A stretch of DNA of 64,000 nt from positions 9,723,132 to 9,787,131 of the forward strand of contig JADWOT020000003.1 in the NCBI GenBank assembly GCA_036345935.2. The letters are read 5' to 3'. The stretch's first letter is position 1; each line of letters starts with the position of its first letter. The DNA is from Taenia hydatigena. Taxonomy: Eukaryota; Platyhelminthes; Cestoda; Cyclophyllidea; Taeniidae. Position numbers and translations under genes: made by a program. Below, one piece after another: positions 47,401 to 59,963 of this stretch. Under the pieces are notes generated by a model. The model was given only the letters and a program-made list of their open reading frames with translations, was not told the DNA's origin and did no database searches.

Positions 47401-49860
47401 AACTCTAAAATATTGGATTCCACATTGTCTTTCAAATGCACTCGTCTTTCGCTGGAAGGTCAGTGTTTTGATCGAACAACTTTATTGTCATCCACTGCGA
47501 TTAGAATAACACGGTAAAGACCCACACCTTGGTGGACTACTATACTTCAGGCTCTGTTTGAATATACCCATTCAAAGTTCTGATGACTGTCTGTGACCCG
47601 AGTGAGGGCTATGCGATGAGATGCTGTGAAGGCAGTTGGCATAATCCTCAGGTCCTTCCGCCTCTATGCCTGATTCCAATTTCGCCTGTAGCTTTGATTC
47701 TCCTACCAGATTGATCGTTAGTTTGGGTTGGATCAATGGAGGGACACGACGACTTAGGGGTGGGAGTGAATGGCATAGCTGTTGCGATTGACGTAGATCT
47801 CCTTTGACCAGGATGTTTGGCATATCCTTATCAGTGTACACGGTTGGATGTTGTTATAATGAGTTGCTTGTGTCCTGGGAAGAACCTCACGACACTACTA
47901 CTTTTAATCATTAGTGGTTAATTCGATGCAACAATTTTGACCGAATGAAGACAAAGTGTGGCAAGACATGATGACTTAAAAAGGCCCCCTCCTTGTTAAA
48001 TATTTCCATTGATGCAAAATCCAAAATGATATAGCTAATATTCATCAAAATCTTATTCAAGGTGGTATGAAGCTATGCCTGAAGGTTGCCAAATATTTTG
48101 GAATGGGAGCTCATGCATCGCCGTGATGCCAACTTTACTTGTCGAGTCAAAATGGAAGTCTTGCCTTCCTAATTGATCGTGTCCTGGCAGACTAGACAAA
48201 ATTGTCGCTTTAAGGTCTGAGTGTTTGCTGTTGTTCTTGTTGAGCTGTTTGTCATAAGTTAGTATTTTTTACAGTTATCCAGATTGTTAACAAAACACTC
48301 TCTCACATATGCTATTTTCAATGCAAACCTTTTAACCTCCAAAGAAGAGCGTCTAAATGTTTGGGAGTAAGAAGCGCTCCTTAAATTGTTTGATTATTCT
48401 ACAGATAGGTTTGCTCCTAGCGAATGAGGAATCCAATGTAGTCAGCGCTAGTCCTTTGCGTTTATGTGGCGTGGTTCATAAATGGGATTTGTGAAGTAGA
48501 CTTACAACAGCCCTGCGGACCATCGAAACGCGTAAAGCAAAACCAACATTTGGTTACAGTTGGCTTGAAGACAGCACACCTAAATTAAACAGCAGTGCAC
48601 ACCTAGAAATGTTTGCCTAAAACAGTAAAATAATGTCTGTCTGCAAGAATTTGAGAGTAGTGGTAATTGTAACCAACAATACGTAAAGACACGAAGGTCG
48701 TGTGTTGAATGGTGGCATTACAATTTTGATCTGTTGTGTATCGCTCATGACATCCCAAAGAGGACAAACAAACAAAAAACAAGCAGGATGTGTCTTCAAT
48801 GTGGGGATCCTTAGTGGCGATCACAGGACTGCAGCGAGAGGACACGCACTTTGGTTGACCTCTTGAAGGTCAGGGATGGTCACCTACCTCACGCAAACCA
48901 TTTCCATCTGTGTGCAGGCATTGTTAATTGCGGTTGTTACTAAGATTTCTCCATTTTATTACTGCGACATCTAAGCAGTTTTGCTGTATTTCATCACTTA
49001 GGCTTAGTCAAGTGCTCTCAAATAGCCTCAAGTTGCGACAAATAATTACACCACGTGATGCTACTTATTTTATGAAATGAGTAGCCTGTAGACAGTTCCA
49101 AGCAGTAGAAATGCGAGCGAAGGAGCCATTTGCTGAAGTAATCTCACTTTCTCGGATCAAAACAGCTATGGACAGAGCGTGACACTGCAGGCATTTCGTG
49201 CAGTTAAAGTGGATGACGTAAAAAAAAGGCAGAAAAATTGATGAGTGTCTCTGATTACCCACGGATAAACGCCACAAAACTTGTGCAAAATCTCAACTGA
49301 GAGTGTAAAATGGTCTATAAAAGGAAACAAAAAAGACGTCTATCTAAACCAAAATCCGTTTTTCATTTTAAACACAACGTGCACATTATTTTTCTCCAAA
49401 AATAGACATCTTGTAGTTTTTTAGAATAAAAGGTAAATGGGATGCAATTCTGCTGTATGCAAATCACTCAATGTAGATCACCTTCCTCCAATCCATTAAA
49501 TAAGCAGTCCGTGTGACCAAATCAGAGAAGAAAAGACTTCAAGCATTTTACCTACTCTGACGATACACAGTGAAATGCTTTAAATGCCGACAAGTAGTAC
49601 CTGAAGGAAAGAGACGTGCGTTTTGGAGCCTCATAGTGATGGTGGGTTGCGTACTTGGAGTCGCTTGTAAATCAGTCGCAAGAGCCTGCATCCATCTGAC
49701 TTCACCCCGGCATTTAATGTCACACCAGAAGTTGGGTGCATTAAAACCGCATCCTCGACATTAAGGAAGGTACACAAAGTTGGTACCGTTTCGATGTTCC
49801 AACACCTGAGGTTTTGTATCACCTCTTTTCATGCTTTGCTGGTAGTAGACGCTGCAGGTC
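44441..49860. repeat. Families C, inverted A, B and Y-upstream/A-3' derivatives
   Basis: 44697-45075 is family C. 45390-45560 is an inverted A fragment. 45980-46400 is family B. 47560-48130 parallels 53440-54060. 48430-49860 parallels 2475-3740. The 273-codon ORF at 45636-46457 lies across a family B copy and is not open in its relatives, so it is not called as a gene. 46460-47560 shows nothing recognisable. Confidence 0.6.
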
Positions 49861-51061
49861 AAAAGTACTGGGCATGAAGGGAAAATGGGTGCAAGTTGAA
49901 GACGGTGGGACACCCATTGCGCAATGACAGAATATGGCACCTTCTTTGCCAAGTGCAGGTGGTGGCTACCCAAAGTCAAATCTTCAACTCAGTCCTCCCA
50001 CCCATCGTCACTTCTTTAACTTCCACCTATTTTTCTCACACCGAAATTACTTCTTTAAATGCGGTCTACGGTCGCGAAAGTGCGAGAGTTTGCTTAATAC
50101 TTATAAACTTGAGTCGCCTTTTATGATAATAACATTGCTAGACAGAAGCATGAGTCAAGAATATTGATGGATTTATATGCTGAGATGACTTTAGTGTATG
50201 CTGCACACTAACTTTTTGCGTAATTGGACAGATAACTCAACGTTGACACATGGAGCGAAATGAATGGACATCTTTTTCGCACAGTGGGTAACCGTCGAAG
50301 CATAAGTTATTGCAGGAGACAAACTGAATACTAAATGAACTCACGGAGGGATGCCGACGCGAGTGCCAAGGACTGTATCAGGATTGTACCAATAGGCATG
50401 CCCAACCGCACTTTGCTGCAACCAATCGTCTGTTTACCGGAAGTGGTGCATCCAAACCCACTTTATGGGTGAATTTCATTATTCAGTCGCATAATCGAGA
50501 CAAGTTGTAATGCCTATTTGTAGTCATTTGCATACACAGTTTCGATGGAGTGGGTGGCAGACCACCACCACCATCACGTCGAGTTAGAACATGAAATTTA
50601 AACGATTGCATTGCTTTGAAAAGGGGACAATAAGATTATCTAATGACGTGCTCCTTCTCAACCATTAAAAACTGGCCCATAAAATTGACAAAGAGAATGG
50701 AGGAAGAGCGTGGACAAGAATGTTAGTCCTGACAATATTGCATGTTTTTGCGAGTTGGAAAGGGGCTGCACGAAATGCATCTTCAAATTATGCAGCTACG
50801 CCAAATGCAATCAAGACTCTCTGAGAATGTCTAGAATGTCAAGTGGGAACTCGTATACCATCATACATGTCTTTCGCCATTAGGGATTCCAAAACGGAGC
50901 ACCGAATCTCAATCACTTTGAATTATAACCTACTGATGGAATAATGAGTAAATGCGATTTCATGCTGGGAGGAGAACTGGTGAATTTGCAAAGCTTCGAG
51001 GTTGTCCTGATACTATCACTTGATCTGTCTCATGAAGCGTGCACTTTAAAGGAGTAGCACC
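49861..51061. other. No gene recognised
   Basis: Open frames such as 49896-50126 and 49934-50167 (plus) have no domain or splice support. It may be intronic to the neighbouring candidate exons. Confidence 0.35.
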
Positions 51062-51268
51062 TTAAATAACCGCATTCGGTAGCAACATTCTGGGCTGTTG
51101 CGATGCCGCACTTGCTATTATGGCCGCCATCGGGTTGAGTCCTTTGATGCATCCCGATTCAGTAGGATTGCAGACAAAATGTGGCAAAGTTATTGCCTCA
51201 AGTGTCATCACTCTCGGATTTAGCAGGTCATATGCACTTTTACATGCATAGAAATACAGCCATCTCAA
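51062..51268 (-). CDS. Weak candidate terminal exon
   Basis: A 68-codon frame ends at TAA with TLPHFVCNPTESGCIKGLNP and MAAIIASAASQQPRM. It has reasonable amino-acid balance and a natural-looking C terminus. No clear acceptor was identified and no family is recognised. Confidence 0.22.
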   Translation of the reverse strand: MRWLYFYACKSAYDLLNPRVMTLEAITLPHFVCNPTESGCIKGLNPMAAIIASAASQQPRMLLPNAVI

Positions 51269-51525
51269 AGCCCAGCTGAACTTAAAATTCCCTACTGTGA
51301 GTAGTCGCCTTACGTAAAATAATAGTAATGATACATTTTACGGTTGGTTGAATTCCAATGATGAATTCATATCAAAGTCAGATCCCAGAAATAGCGCAAA
51401 AATGTCGTAAAAGACAACTGAAGAATGCAAATATGTCACCTACCTTTGTGCAAGCCGTGGCGTAATTAAAGCTGCCTGTCTTTACTTCCAAAAGCTAGTC
51501 ACTTTGCACTCCTACACATCGACAG

Positions 51526-51777
51526 GTCTGATTTGTCTAAATGATGCCGACAACCGGACCCGCCATGCAGAGTTGGCTCGTGAGGTGTGGCACAAGTCTC
51601 TTCTGGGGTGGTAAAGCATGTAACCCATCTCTTTCCTCCGATGAAACCGATCTCACTCAACTCCACCTCCTTCTACACCGTGGACTACTACCGTTCGTTG
51701 TTGGAGAAACTGCGACCGGGTGACCTGTGTGAGAGCAGCGAGCATGTGGTTTGTCAGGGAGGACGTCGACTTGACAG
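51526..51777 (+). CDS. Unidentified candidate exon with an apparent 2-base frame change
   Basis: Starts after ACATCGACAG and ends at a consensus donor (TTGACAG before GTGAGT). The first part reads LNDADNRTRHAELARE, the second VTHLFPPMKPISLN, DYYRSLLEKLRPGDLC and EHVVCQGGRRLDR. The two parts are in different frames that meet at GAGGTGTGGC; an extra TG there would explain it. Alternatively a 37-bp intron starting at GTGAGG (51581) joins a third frame. Options are a decayed exon, a sequencing error or a different splice form. Confidence 0.33.
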
Positions 51778-52189
51778 GTGAGTCATCTCGTCCTCAGGAT
51801 TTGATTAGGTAATCCAACCCTTATAGCAATAGCTTAAACAGTTTCGCGCTAAGTATTGAAAGTTAACCATAAAGAATTCATCTTTCATAATCAAATTCTA
51901 GTAGAAGTCAGGTATAGTTAGCAGGTTCTGCTCTGGTAAGATGACTTAGTGTTCAGCAAGACTAGTGATCCAAGAGCACGCACCAGACTTATATGTTTTG
52001 CATCTATTTTTGGATGAAGCGTGCTTCAATTCAACCTAGGGCTATTACCAACTCAGAGTCTTGTGGCTGGAGACTGCGAGATAAACAGAACGTCAGTTAA
52101 AGGTGAATTTTTGTTAGTTAGAATATGCTTGGAGGTTTCCTTTGAGCATAAAAGAATCAAAGGCAGTGGATGTTAGCTCCTTGCTTCCA
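51778..52189. other. No gene recognised
   Basis: Stop-rich in all frames; presumably intron or spacer. Confidence 0.35.
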
Positions 52190-55100
52190 AGCCGCAAAGT
52201 TGCCTCCCAACAGCCTTGCGGAATGTCAAAGCATATCGGGCAAAGAAGACATTGGGCTACGGTCAGTTTGAAGATGGCGCGATCTATCTAACCACCAACA
52301 CGTACCCCAGAAAAATGTACGCAAAGTGTTAAAATAACGTGCAACTGCATGAGCTCGAAATTAGTGACAAAGTCTGCCATCAATGCGTAAAACATTGGCA
52401 AGGTGTAATAAGTTTGTCTGAACCAATAACGGAAATGAAGACCTTGTGCGGAATGGCAGTAAGAAACTTCTGATAAAGTAAACAAACAAAGAGATGGTGA
52501 ATTCAGTGCATAGATCTTTGATGCCAATCATACGACTACATCAGGAGGACGGTGCACATATATGTGCATGGTGCTTGACCTTCTGGAGGTCAGGGATGGC
52601 TACCAGCTTTACACAGTTCATTTCCTACTGTGACTGTGCATTGCTAGGTTTGTTGGTAATTTCCTTGGTTTCACCTTCAAAGTTTCATTTGTGTTTTTCT
52701 CACCAAATCCAGTGAATTCGTCAGCTTGCCGGCACACAGGTTTCATGTACAGCCGGCCAGATGACGTATACGAAAGGCGATTGTATTTAATAGGAACAAT
52801 CAGCTCCCAACGTTGCGATCGCACACCTCCTATTCATCCTTGCACCTTCTTTGAAACAAACTGCAGTTTAACTGTTTTACTCGCAAGATGCGCCATTTAA
52901 TGTGCCTGTGTCACGAGTTATTCACACAGGTAGTAAATGCGTGGCAGGAGACTCAATTGTGGATTTGTGGAGTGGGAAGAATTGGGTTCATGATTTGTGT
53001 TTGTCGGCTTCTAGACAGTGTGTCATCGTATAAAGGGGCATCTTTTTGCGTCACCTTTAGAGTGAGGTACACAATACCTAAATTTAGCAAAGGGATTGTG
53101 TGAATTCCATTTTATATGCTTACGTCACGAGTTATTCACACCGGTAGTAAATGTGTGGTAGCAAGTCCAACTGTGGCGTTGTGAAATGGGAGGAATCACT
53201 TTCATCAACCAATGGTTTCAGCCCTGTTGGCCTCAAGACAGCACGGGAATGATGCACGCAGTAAAGTGATGTGTGGAGAGAAACGTTTGTGGTGGGGTTT
53301 GAGAATCGGAAGTGGTAAAGTGTAGAACGATCCACAGTCTTCCCCGAAGGGTTTCCGCAATCGGTCGTGTCCTGTATTACAATTGATGCAACACGGCAAA
53401 GCGTCTTAACGCTAGTAGAACACTGAATGACTTATTCTTTTTAACACACTCATTCATAGTTTTGGTCCTTGTCTGTGGCACGGACGAGGAACATTGCGAC
53501 ACGGTGCCTTATAGGCATTTGGCATGTTCTTTACTTGTAATTTCACCTGTAGTCTTGATTTACCAACTAGATCAGAAGTTAATTTTGACCGAATCTTAGG
53601 GAGGACACGATGACTTGATGGTGGAATTTGCAAATGCTGCGGAGTAGGGTGTGTAAAGTGAATGAGATAGCCGTTACGATTTTCGTAGTTCTCCTTCAAC
53701 CGAGAAGTATGGGATATTCTCATCACAGTACAAGCCTGCACAGTGTTGGTATGCGGTCTTTGCGCTGATATTGTGGCATTAAAGCGGAGACAAGCATAAT
53801 TTCTATGAAGGAAGTCAGGACACTACTACTTTTATCCACCAGTAGCACAAAGCGATGCAAACACTTATACCAAGTGAAGGAAAAGTGTGACGGGGCATGA
53901 TGACTTTTAAACAAAGGCTCTCTCCGATCCAATTATTCCCCTTGATACCAAATCTAGAGCGGTGTGGCTGATATTCATTGAAATTTCATTCAGAATTACA
54001 AAAAAGCCATTTCTGAACGCAGATTAATACTTTGAAGTAGGAAATTATGCACTTGAGGCAAACTAAAGGTCTTACCTTCCATTGGATCACCGAATCCCTT
54101 AGTTTTAACAGCCACGCCATTAATGCATAAAGGGAAGGCGATGTGACAACTTATCAACCTCCCGGATGATGTAGTTTAATCACATGTATTTACAGACAAC
54201 ACTCTGAAGGGTGTGAATCCTTCACCATCTGCCCTCAGAGCATCATGATACAAGTCGACGAATCGTACCGCACACATGCATCAACACTATGAACGATTGT
54301 GCTGAAAATGAGTCCATTATTCAGTACTCTAATAAAGTGGACCACTTTGCCGTGTTGTCTAACTTGTCGTAGGATGCATAGCACATGCACTTTTGCCCAA
54401 ATTTGACCTCAACACTCACCAGCCTCAGGGAATGCGTAGTAGAAGCAGGCTGTCGTCACAGAAGTTACCGTCCCTCCCAAATGCTTTCGCACCCTTTTAT
54501 TACAAATACATAACATGAACCCGCTTTGCAAGTATGCGACGTCTAAGTGAGCAAGAGAAATGGAAGCACTTACTCACATGTGACGCACACTTGGGGATGA
54601 AATATGCGAGAAGTGATTGCTCCTGAGTGGGCTCACACACCTTCGCACTGGTGTGAGGTGGAATGATAGGAGGATAGGCCTTTGTATTAGTAAGAAGTAA
54701 GCCATTCCAAAATTGCTTCTACAATCCACATTGCATGGTCTACTTGGCTGCCTACACACCCTCACCCATTCACATTGGTGACAATTCTGATTCGTCTACA
54801 TCCACGCATTAGTAGCTTTTACTCCAACCTGAGCCAAATGTACTTGGAAAAGACGTCCACTGGTAGATCGAAGTCGTATCAGAAGAAGCCGGGAGTTGGA
54901 GCTAAATGCCACAGGAATCATCTGTATCATGCCACATTTCTGACTTACGATGCAAGATTTATTGTCATGTTCGGCCAGTAAGGAGATGAGTTAGCTGATT
55001 CAGCTAATTTGAAAAGTTTAGAGAAAGATGGTTTTGATGTCAAATGGATGTAATAAAAGAGGCTTATTTTACTCTGTCCCGCCACCATCTGCTAAAACAT

Positions 55101-57925
55101 AAGAGTTAGGAAAGCTTACTGAAATGTGTAACATTGATTTAGAAGTAATTAATCGTGAAACGCAGCGGGATGCACACAATATCAAACGACTTCTTTATCA
55201 GAAAAGGGAACTAAACCTGTCGCGCAGTCAATTTACTTGGTGTCATCATAAATCTAAAACAAAGTACGTCTTGATTAATGTAAAGAAGGGAAAGGATTAG
55301 CGGTTGGAAGGAGGAAAGTGAGTGGCTTTCGTGTGTGGATGCGTTGAGAGGACTCTCAGGTAAAAAGGTTCTCTTCGTGGCATTGGAATTCGGTGGTTCT
55401 CAGTCCAGTGGTTTCGCCTACGCCTTTGCCTTCGAACTAAGCACATCAGAATAGAGTGCTGCTGACGCATTAATTGTGACTCATGACGCAGATCCTCATT
55501 CCCACTTGACTAAGGTACTCAGCTAATCACAGCAGTACGTGCAACCTATTCATCCACATCCAAACAAGCCTCTCCACCTCACCACCCTGTTCCCTCCTCC
55601 TGCTGGCTTTGTGTGCTCAGACATATTTTTTAGTCATGGTTCGAGTACATTTCGATTTAAATCCCGAGGGAATGAATATATCGCTCCACAGACAATATGT
55701 GTTTATACAGTGAAGTCAGCTATGCCAACAATTGACTGTCCTGCCTCCAACTCTACTCATTACTTTCGGTGTTGCCTCACAAAACGACACACACAATTAG
55801 AGAAGCAGGAAACACGTGCACAATTCTTATTAGATCGCAATAAGTGAACGAATTCATCAATGTTTGCATGCAGCCAATTGAACCGACCTCGACATTGTCG
55901 AGAATGTAATGCGGCGTTTCGATTAACTTTTGCAATTTATGCACAGACTATCTTTGTTGCCCTACCCGCCATTCATTTTTAAGCTAATTGCATGGTATTG
56001 AAATGCGCAGTAAACTGTGTAATGAAGATTTGTTACCGTCTTGCAAGTGAAAGTGCATTTCTGGCCAAAGGCCCCCACTCTCCACCTAATTATTTTATAA
56101 AAATGCGGTGCAGAAATTTCTGCATGCAGACGTTCAGAAGCGTTTATAGTTGCTGCCTTTGAGCGGCTGCTTGATTGCATTCTCCTGTTCGTCGCGCTTT
56201 ACCAAAGAGTTACTGTTAACTTGGCAACGAAACAGGCGTCGGCTGTCTTTGTTGATTTCGAGAAACTGTTCTTAGCTGTTCCTTCTCAATCTCCAGCACG
56301 CACATATCTGGCGAACGTCTGCTTTGGAATCGAGGTGTGTTACTTGCAAAAGTGGGGTTAGTAAATGTGAGTTAGTACATCAGGCAGCATCCCAAAGTGC
56401 TTGCCACTACAGAAATTGAAAATATTTACTTCTTTTGGGCAATCTATGAGTAATCTTAGGCAAAGAAACATTCAGTCATTTAGACTACATAGAAAATCTC
56501 ACAGGAATGTTGGACTTAATAGTAGCAACTTCCATGGTACCTTTAGGCACAGTTGTCTTTCGAACTACTGACCCTTGTCCTGTCGTGATCCTTAGTCATC
56601 CTACCCATGCAGGCAAACTAAGAATTTGTGCAAGAGCAGTGACTAACATCGGTCATTCAACCATCAATTTCTCTTCAGTCAAAGGTGCGTAGCGTCAGGT
56701 TAAAGTAATGCCTTATATGGCTGGTAAGTGGACACGAATAAACAGGTTCTGTTACCGAGCAAGATGGATCATTTGGAAGGAGCTCACCTTGGTGTGCTTT
56801 ATTTGGATTCTTTGGGTTGACAAGTGAAAGGAATGCTTGATGCGCTGCTATCACGAGTAGTATCATAAAGAGGGAAGAGGAACAATGAAGGCGGAACGGT
56901 CGCTTGCAAAGCACTAAAGGCAAAGTGTGTGTCTTTAAGCTTTCCTTACATGGAGGACTCTCTTCACTTGCCAATGCATGAAGTGCACGGCAATGGATAG
57001 TAATCAGCAAACAATGGGCGCTAGAATGCTCTGGTGCCTAATATGTGGCCTTGTGGCAAACAGGTCTAAAGCGTAACCAAAGGGTATTTAAAGTCTTAGT
57101 GAACTGCCATACTAACGACAATCAGGATAATGGGCTGGAAATAAACCTACTAATGCTAATAAAATAGCAAAGCCAAAGCCTGATTGCGAATGTGTTGATT
57201 CGCACGATCATTTGTCAAAGAGAATATTTTTGTTCCCTCAATGGTTGTATAGCACTTTCCCTTCGATACGACCAAGATATTTGGTTTGGGTTCTTCATCT
57301 TTTGTCCATTTTGCAATATTTGAAAAAACAGCATGATCGAATGGATAGTTTTAGTTTTAGACACTTGAAAACTTAATCCAGCCTATTTCATGGAAGTTGG
57401 AAAGTAGGAGCTAGGAGACTGAATATTTTGCAAATGACGCGACGCTTCGTACAGTCCGCAACTGGGTACAGAACCATAAACTGAATGCATCGAGTGCAGT
57501 AAATCTCTCCCGCGATCCACGGACTCTGTCTGGACAACAATAATAATAGTAATCAAAAATGGCAAAGACCTTTGTTAAGATTTGTAGCACATGCTATGAG
57601 GAACTGTATCGTGGTCTAAAGAGCATCATTAAGTCAATTAAACGAAGTCTGTCTCATTCGGATTCTTTCGATGCTCTTATGCACGACAGTTGAAAACTCA
57701 GCAGCGCTTACTTGAATGTGCTGATTAACCTCAAGGTTGAGAGTGATTATGCCTGATGGCATGCCGGTACCAAGCAGACCCAAATAAACTGTGACTCAGT
57801 GACTGCGACTAACGGACTCGGCAGTTTGCAGTGACTCGTAACTTTGAGCACACTTGGTTACTTCCTAGATGGCGGAACAACCTGCGGCCAACACGCATTG
57901 TCTTTTTCTTGGTTAGTAACACAAC
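52190..57925. repeat. Family A 3' derivative, B, segment Y, family A (A4), segment X copy 2
   Basis: 52190-52640 resembles 48490-48960 and 2520-2850. 52680-53000 is family B. 53440-54407 matches 47560-48130 and 8050-8755. 54408-55797 is family A copy A4. At 55797-55803 it passes directly into segment X, which matches 5858-7475. The join is at an ACACACA run. Confidence 0.75.
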
Positions 57926-57931
57926 CCTTAC

Positions 57932-58057
57932 CAAGTCATCAGAATTGAACTCATTCCTTGACCAGACTGTAGTCATTCTGCTACAAATCCATCCACACAG
58001 CAAAACATACTCCTCATGGAATCGGTCATTCAATAAACGCAACAAGTTATCGCTCTT
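57932..58057 (-). CDS. Unidentified candidate exon
   Basis: A 126-base exon in phase 0 at both ends. The acceptor is CATGCTACTTCAG; the donor is GACTTG before GTAAGG. The peptide reads KSDNLLRLLNDRFHEEY then LLCGWICSRMTTVW and NEFNSDDL. Both splice sites are close to consensus and codon use looks natural. Segment X begins directly in the following intron. The family is not recognised. Confidence 0.4.
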
Positions 58058-58894
58058 CTGAAGTAGCATGCTCAGCAATCAACTGCTGTCACAGTGTCAA
58101 GTAACTTCCGTATTTCAGTGGTAGTTGGAATCGAACTGACGAGTTTCCTGAAAGGGTGAAGTTGATTCCCCTCGCACTTCCACAGGCTGGATAAAGTGGA
58201 AAGAGAAGCAACGTGGCCGTAGGTTGAGGGCGGGCGAAGTGCTTTGTGTGGTTAACCCATGCTGCAGCAGTGGTGTTCTGGGCGTATTTGTGTCCTCTAA
58301 TAAACATATTTGTACAGCGAGATCTTCGGGATCTGATGTATAGATACAATGTGGGACATGATACGATAAGTTGGGAGCTCAGTTATGGAACAAAATCTAA
58401 GGGTTTTGCTGAATGTAGGGTGATCTATGTCCATTGCACCACCAACAGCTATGCAGTTAGGACTTTGAGTACTCAACTTCTCTACAATTTTGTTTGTTCG
58501 AAGTCATTCAACAGCGATTAACTCAGTCGGTGAAGGCTTGCGATGTTGGGATGACCTGATCGTTTAACGCGCTAGGTGAATGCAATCACACGAGGCACTT
58601 AGCTTCGAGGAACATGATGAAGCTTGCCACACACTTGCTCACTCTGTAATCTTATTATTAAGGTGCAGATATTCTCAAGATTTATGGACATATCTGAGAG
58701 ATTAACATAAAGACCTCTACTTTGGCAAGGCCATCACAGTTCGTAGAACATTGCTAAATTTCTATGTTGAGAAGTCACGTGCAGTTCAGTCTAGACGACA
58801 CCTGAAATATCAGCTGAGAGAGTTAGCATCACGAGAGCATCGGTGGCGATCGGCAAGCACGAGCGTAGAGCTAAAAGTACAGTGAGCACGAGGG
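58058..58894. other. No gene recognised
   Basis: The minus frame 58349-58089 is open but without domain signature; it could include upstream exons of the 57932-58057 gene. Confidence 0.35.
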
Positions 58895-59215
58895 TCACAC
58901 GAGATAATTAGAGACAAGGCGACTGGTATATAAGTGGGCACACCTCAGCTCGCAAGTCAGTATCAAGGAAAGCAGAGATAAAGGAATGGTGTGGGGAGGT
59001 TGGCCATGCTCGTATCCGTGGAAGTGGGCACCGTGGGGAGAGTTTGAGAAGGGTTCGCAATGTGGACAGAAGTAAGCATTGTGGTGTGTACAGAAGCCGT
59101 AATGGTGGTCGCCGTGTGAGCAACCATGGGGATGGTCGCAGCAATGGTGGTAAACATCAACCACAACTGAGGCTGTGCCCACACCGACGCTTGTGAAGGT
59201 GCCTTTACATGCCAT
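58895..59215 (-). CDS. His/Cys-rich small ORF, possible metal-binding protein
   Basis: 106 codons from ATG 59215 to TGA. After a short apolar start (SVGVGTASVVVDVY) the centre is very rich in His, Cys and Gly: YHHCCDHPHGCSHGDHHYG, FCTHHNAYFCPHC, HGAHFHGYEHG. About 60 residues hold some 19 His and 7 Cys. The tail is hydrophobic. Such composition can bind Zn or Cu, but no named domain fits. No promoter or AATAAA was found on this strand; those signals are on the opposite strand. It could be a real secreted or metal-binding protein, or an ORF mirrored from a plus-strand transcript. Confidence 0.35.
   Translation of the reverse strand: MACKGTFTSVGVGTASVVVDVYHHCCDHPHGCSHGDHHYGFCTHHNAYFCPHCEPFSNSPHGAHFHGYEHGQPPHTIPLSLLSLILTCELRCAHLYTSRLVSNYLV
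58927..58962 (+). promoter_or_regulatory. Core promoter: TATA box and initiator
   Basis: TATATAAG at 58927-58934 and an initiator-like TCAGTA at 58957-58962. The A at 58959 is 32 bases from the start of the TATA box, the standard spacing. The first ATG (58986) follows 27 bases later. Confidence 0.5.
58986..59075 (+). CDS. Trp-rich 29-codon ORF in a TATA-driven transcript
   Basis: ATG 58986 (context AAGGAATGG) gives MVWGGWPC, then PWKWAPWGEFEKG, ending QCGQK at TAA. The same frame after the TAA stays Trp-rich (ALWCVQKP, TAA, WWSPCEQPWGWSQQWW, TAA), so three stops punctuate one continuous composition. An AATAAA at 59321-59326 would give a transcript of about 380 nt. The Trp richness partly mirrors the His-rich frame on the other strand. 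It may be a micropeptide, a non-coding RNA, or an interrupted gene. Confidence 0.3.
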   Translation: MVWGGWPCSYPWKWAPWGEFEKGSQCGQK

Positions 59216-59320
59216 GGAGGTGAAGGAGCTAGTCGGTGGTGTGCATGCCCTCCTCTACTTCTCCCTTGCTTTGAACGCACAACTAATGCTATCATTTCTG
59301 TATATCGCTTGCGACTACTC

Positions 59321-59326
59321 AATAAA
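59321..59326 (+). terminator. Poly(A) signal AATAAA
   Basis: Canonical AATAAA about 360 bases after the predicted start at 58959, followed within 35 bases by a T-rich GAGCTTTCTTTTGG stretch. Confidence 0.45.
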
Positions 59327-59963
59327 TGATTAGACATCTTTGCTCCAGCTCACACCGAGCTTTCTTTTGGCATTTCCTTGTCGAGTGTGCGAGTTGCATC
59401 ATAGAATAGAAGTTCAAATAATGGTTCCGCCTAAAGGCTTTATTACACGGTCGGATAAAAATGCTGCCACATCCACTTTTCTTTTATTTTTTCTTTGATT
59501 TACATAAGCACAGCCCTTAATTTCTATCATTTTTAAGATTAGTTAAAATGATTGAAGCGTGAAAATGTTATGCTTTTATCCTAGGGTAGATTTGGGGTTT
59601 GATTATGGTTGAGTGAATGCATTCCTGCCTCGACAATTGTGTAACTTTTAAGTGGAGCGATGGCATACTTTCCTTGAAAGTGTAACAAGGGTAGTTGAAA
59701 TCAAGCATAGTTGAACCAGATGCAGAAGTTAACATGGTATCAGTTTGCTGGATAAGTGTGAGCTCCTAATTTTCCACCTCAGTTCGTTAATGGTTTGCAT
59801 TAATTCCATCTTCCGGCCCATATTGATCCCACATGTGAACATTGTGCGATATTTGGAAGTGCAGCTGACTATGCGATTTTTTATTTCTATCGAATGCGGA
59901 AAATGTTAAAACATTTTGACTGAAGAAAACATGTACTCATCACGCCTGAGATTGGCCCTCAAG
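59327..59963. other. No gene recognised
   Basis: Probably upstream flank or introns of the plus-strand gene that ends at 60386; no exon could be phased. Confidence 0.35.
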
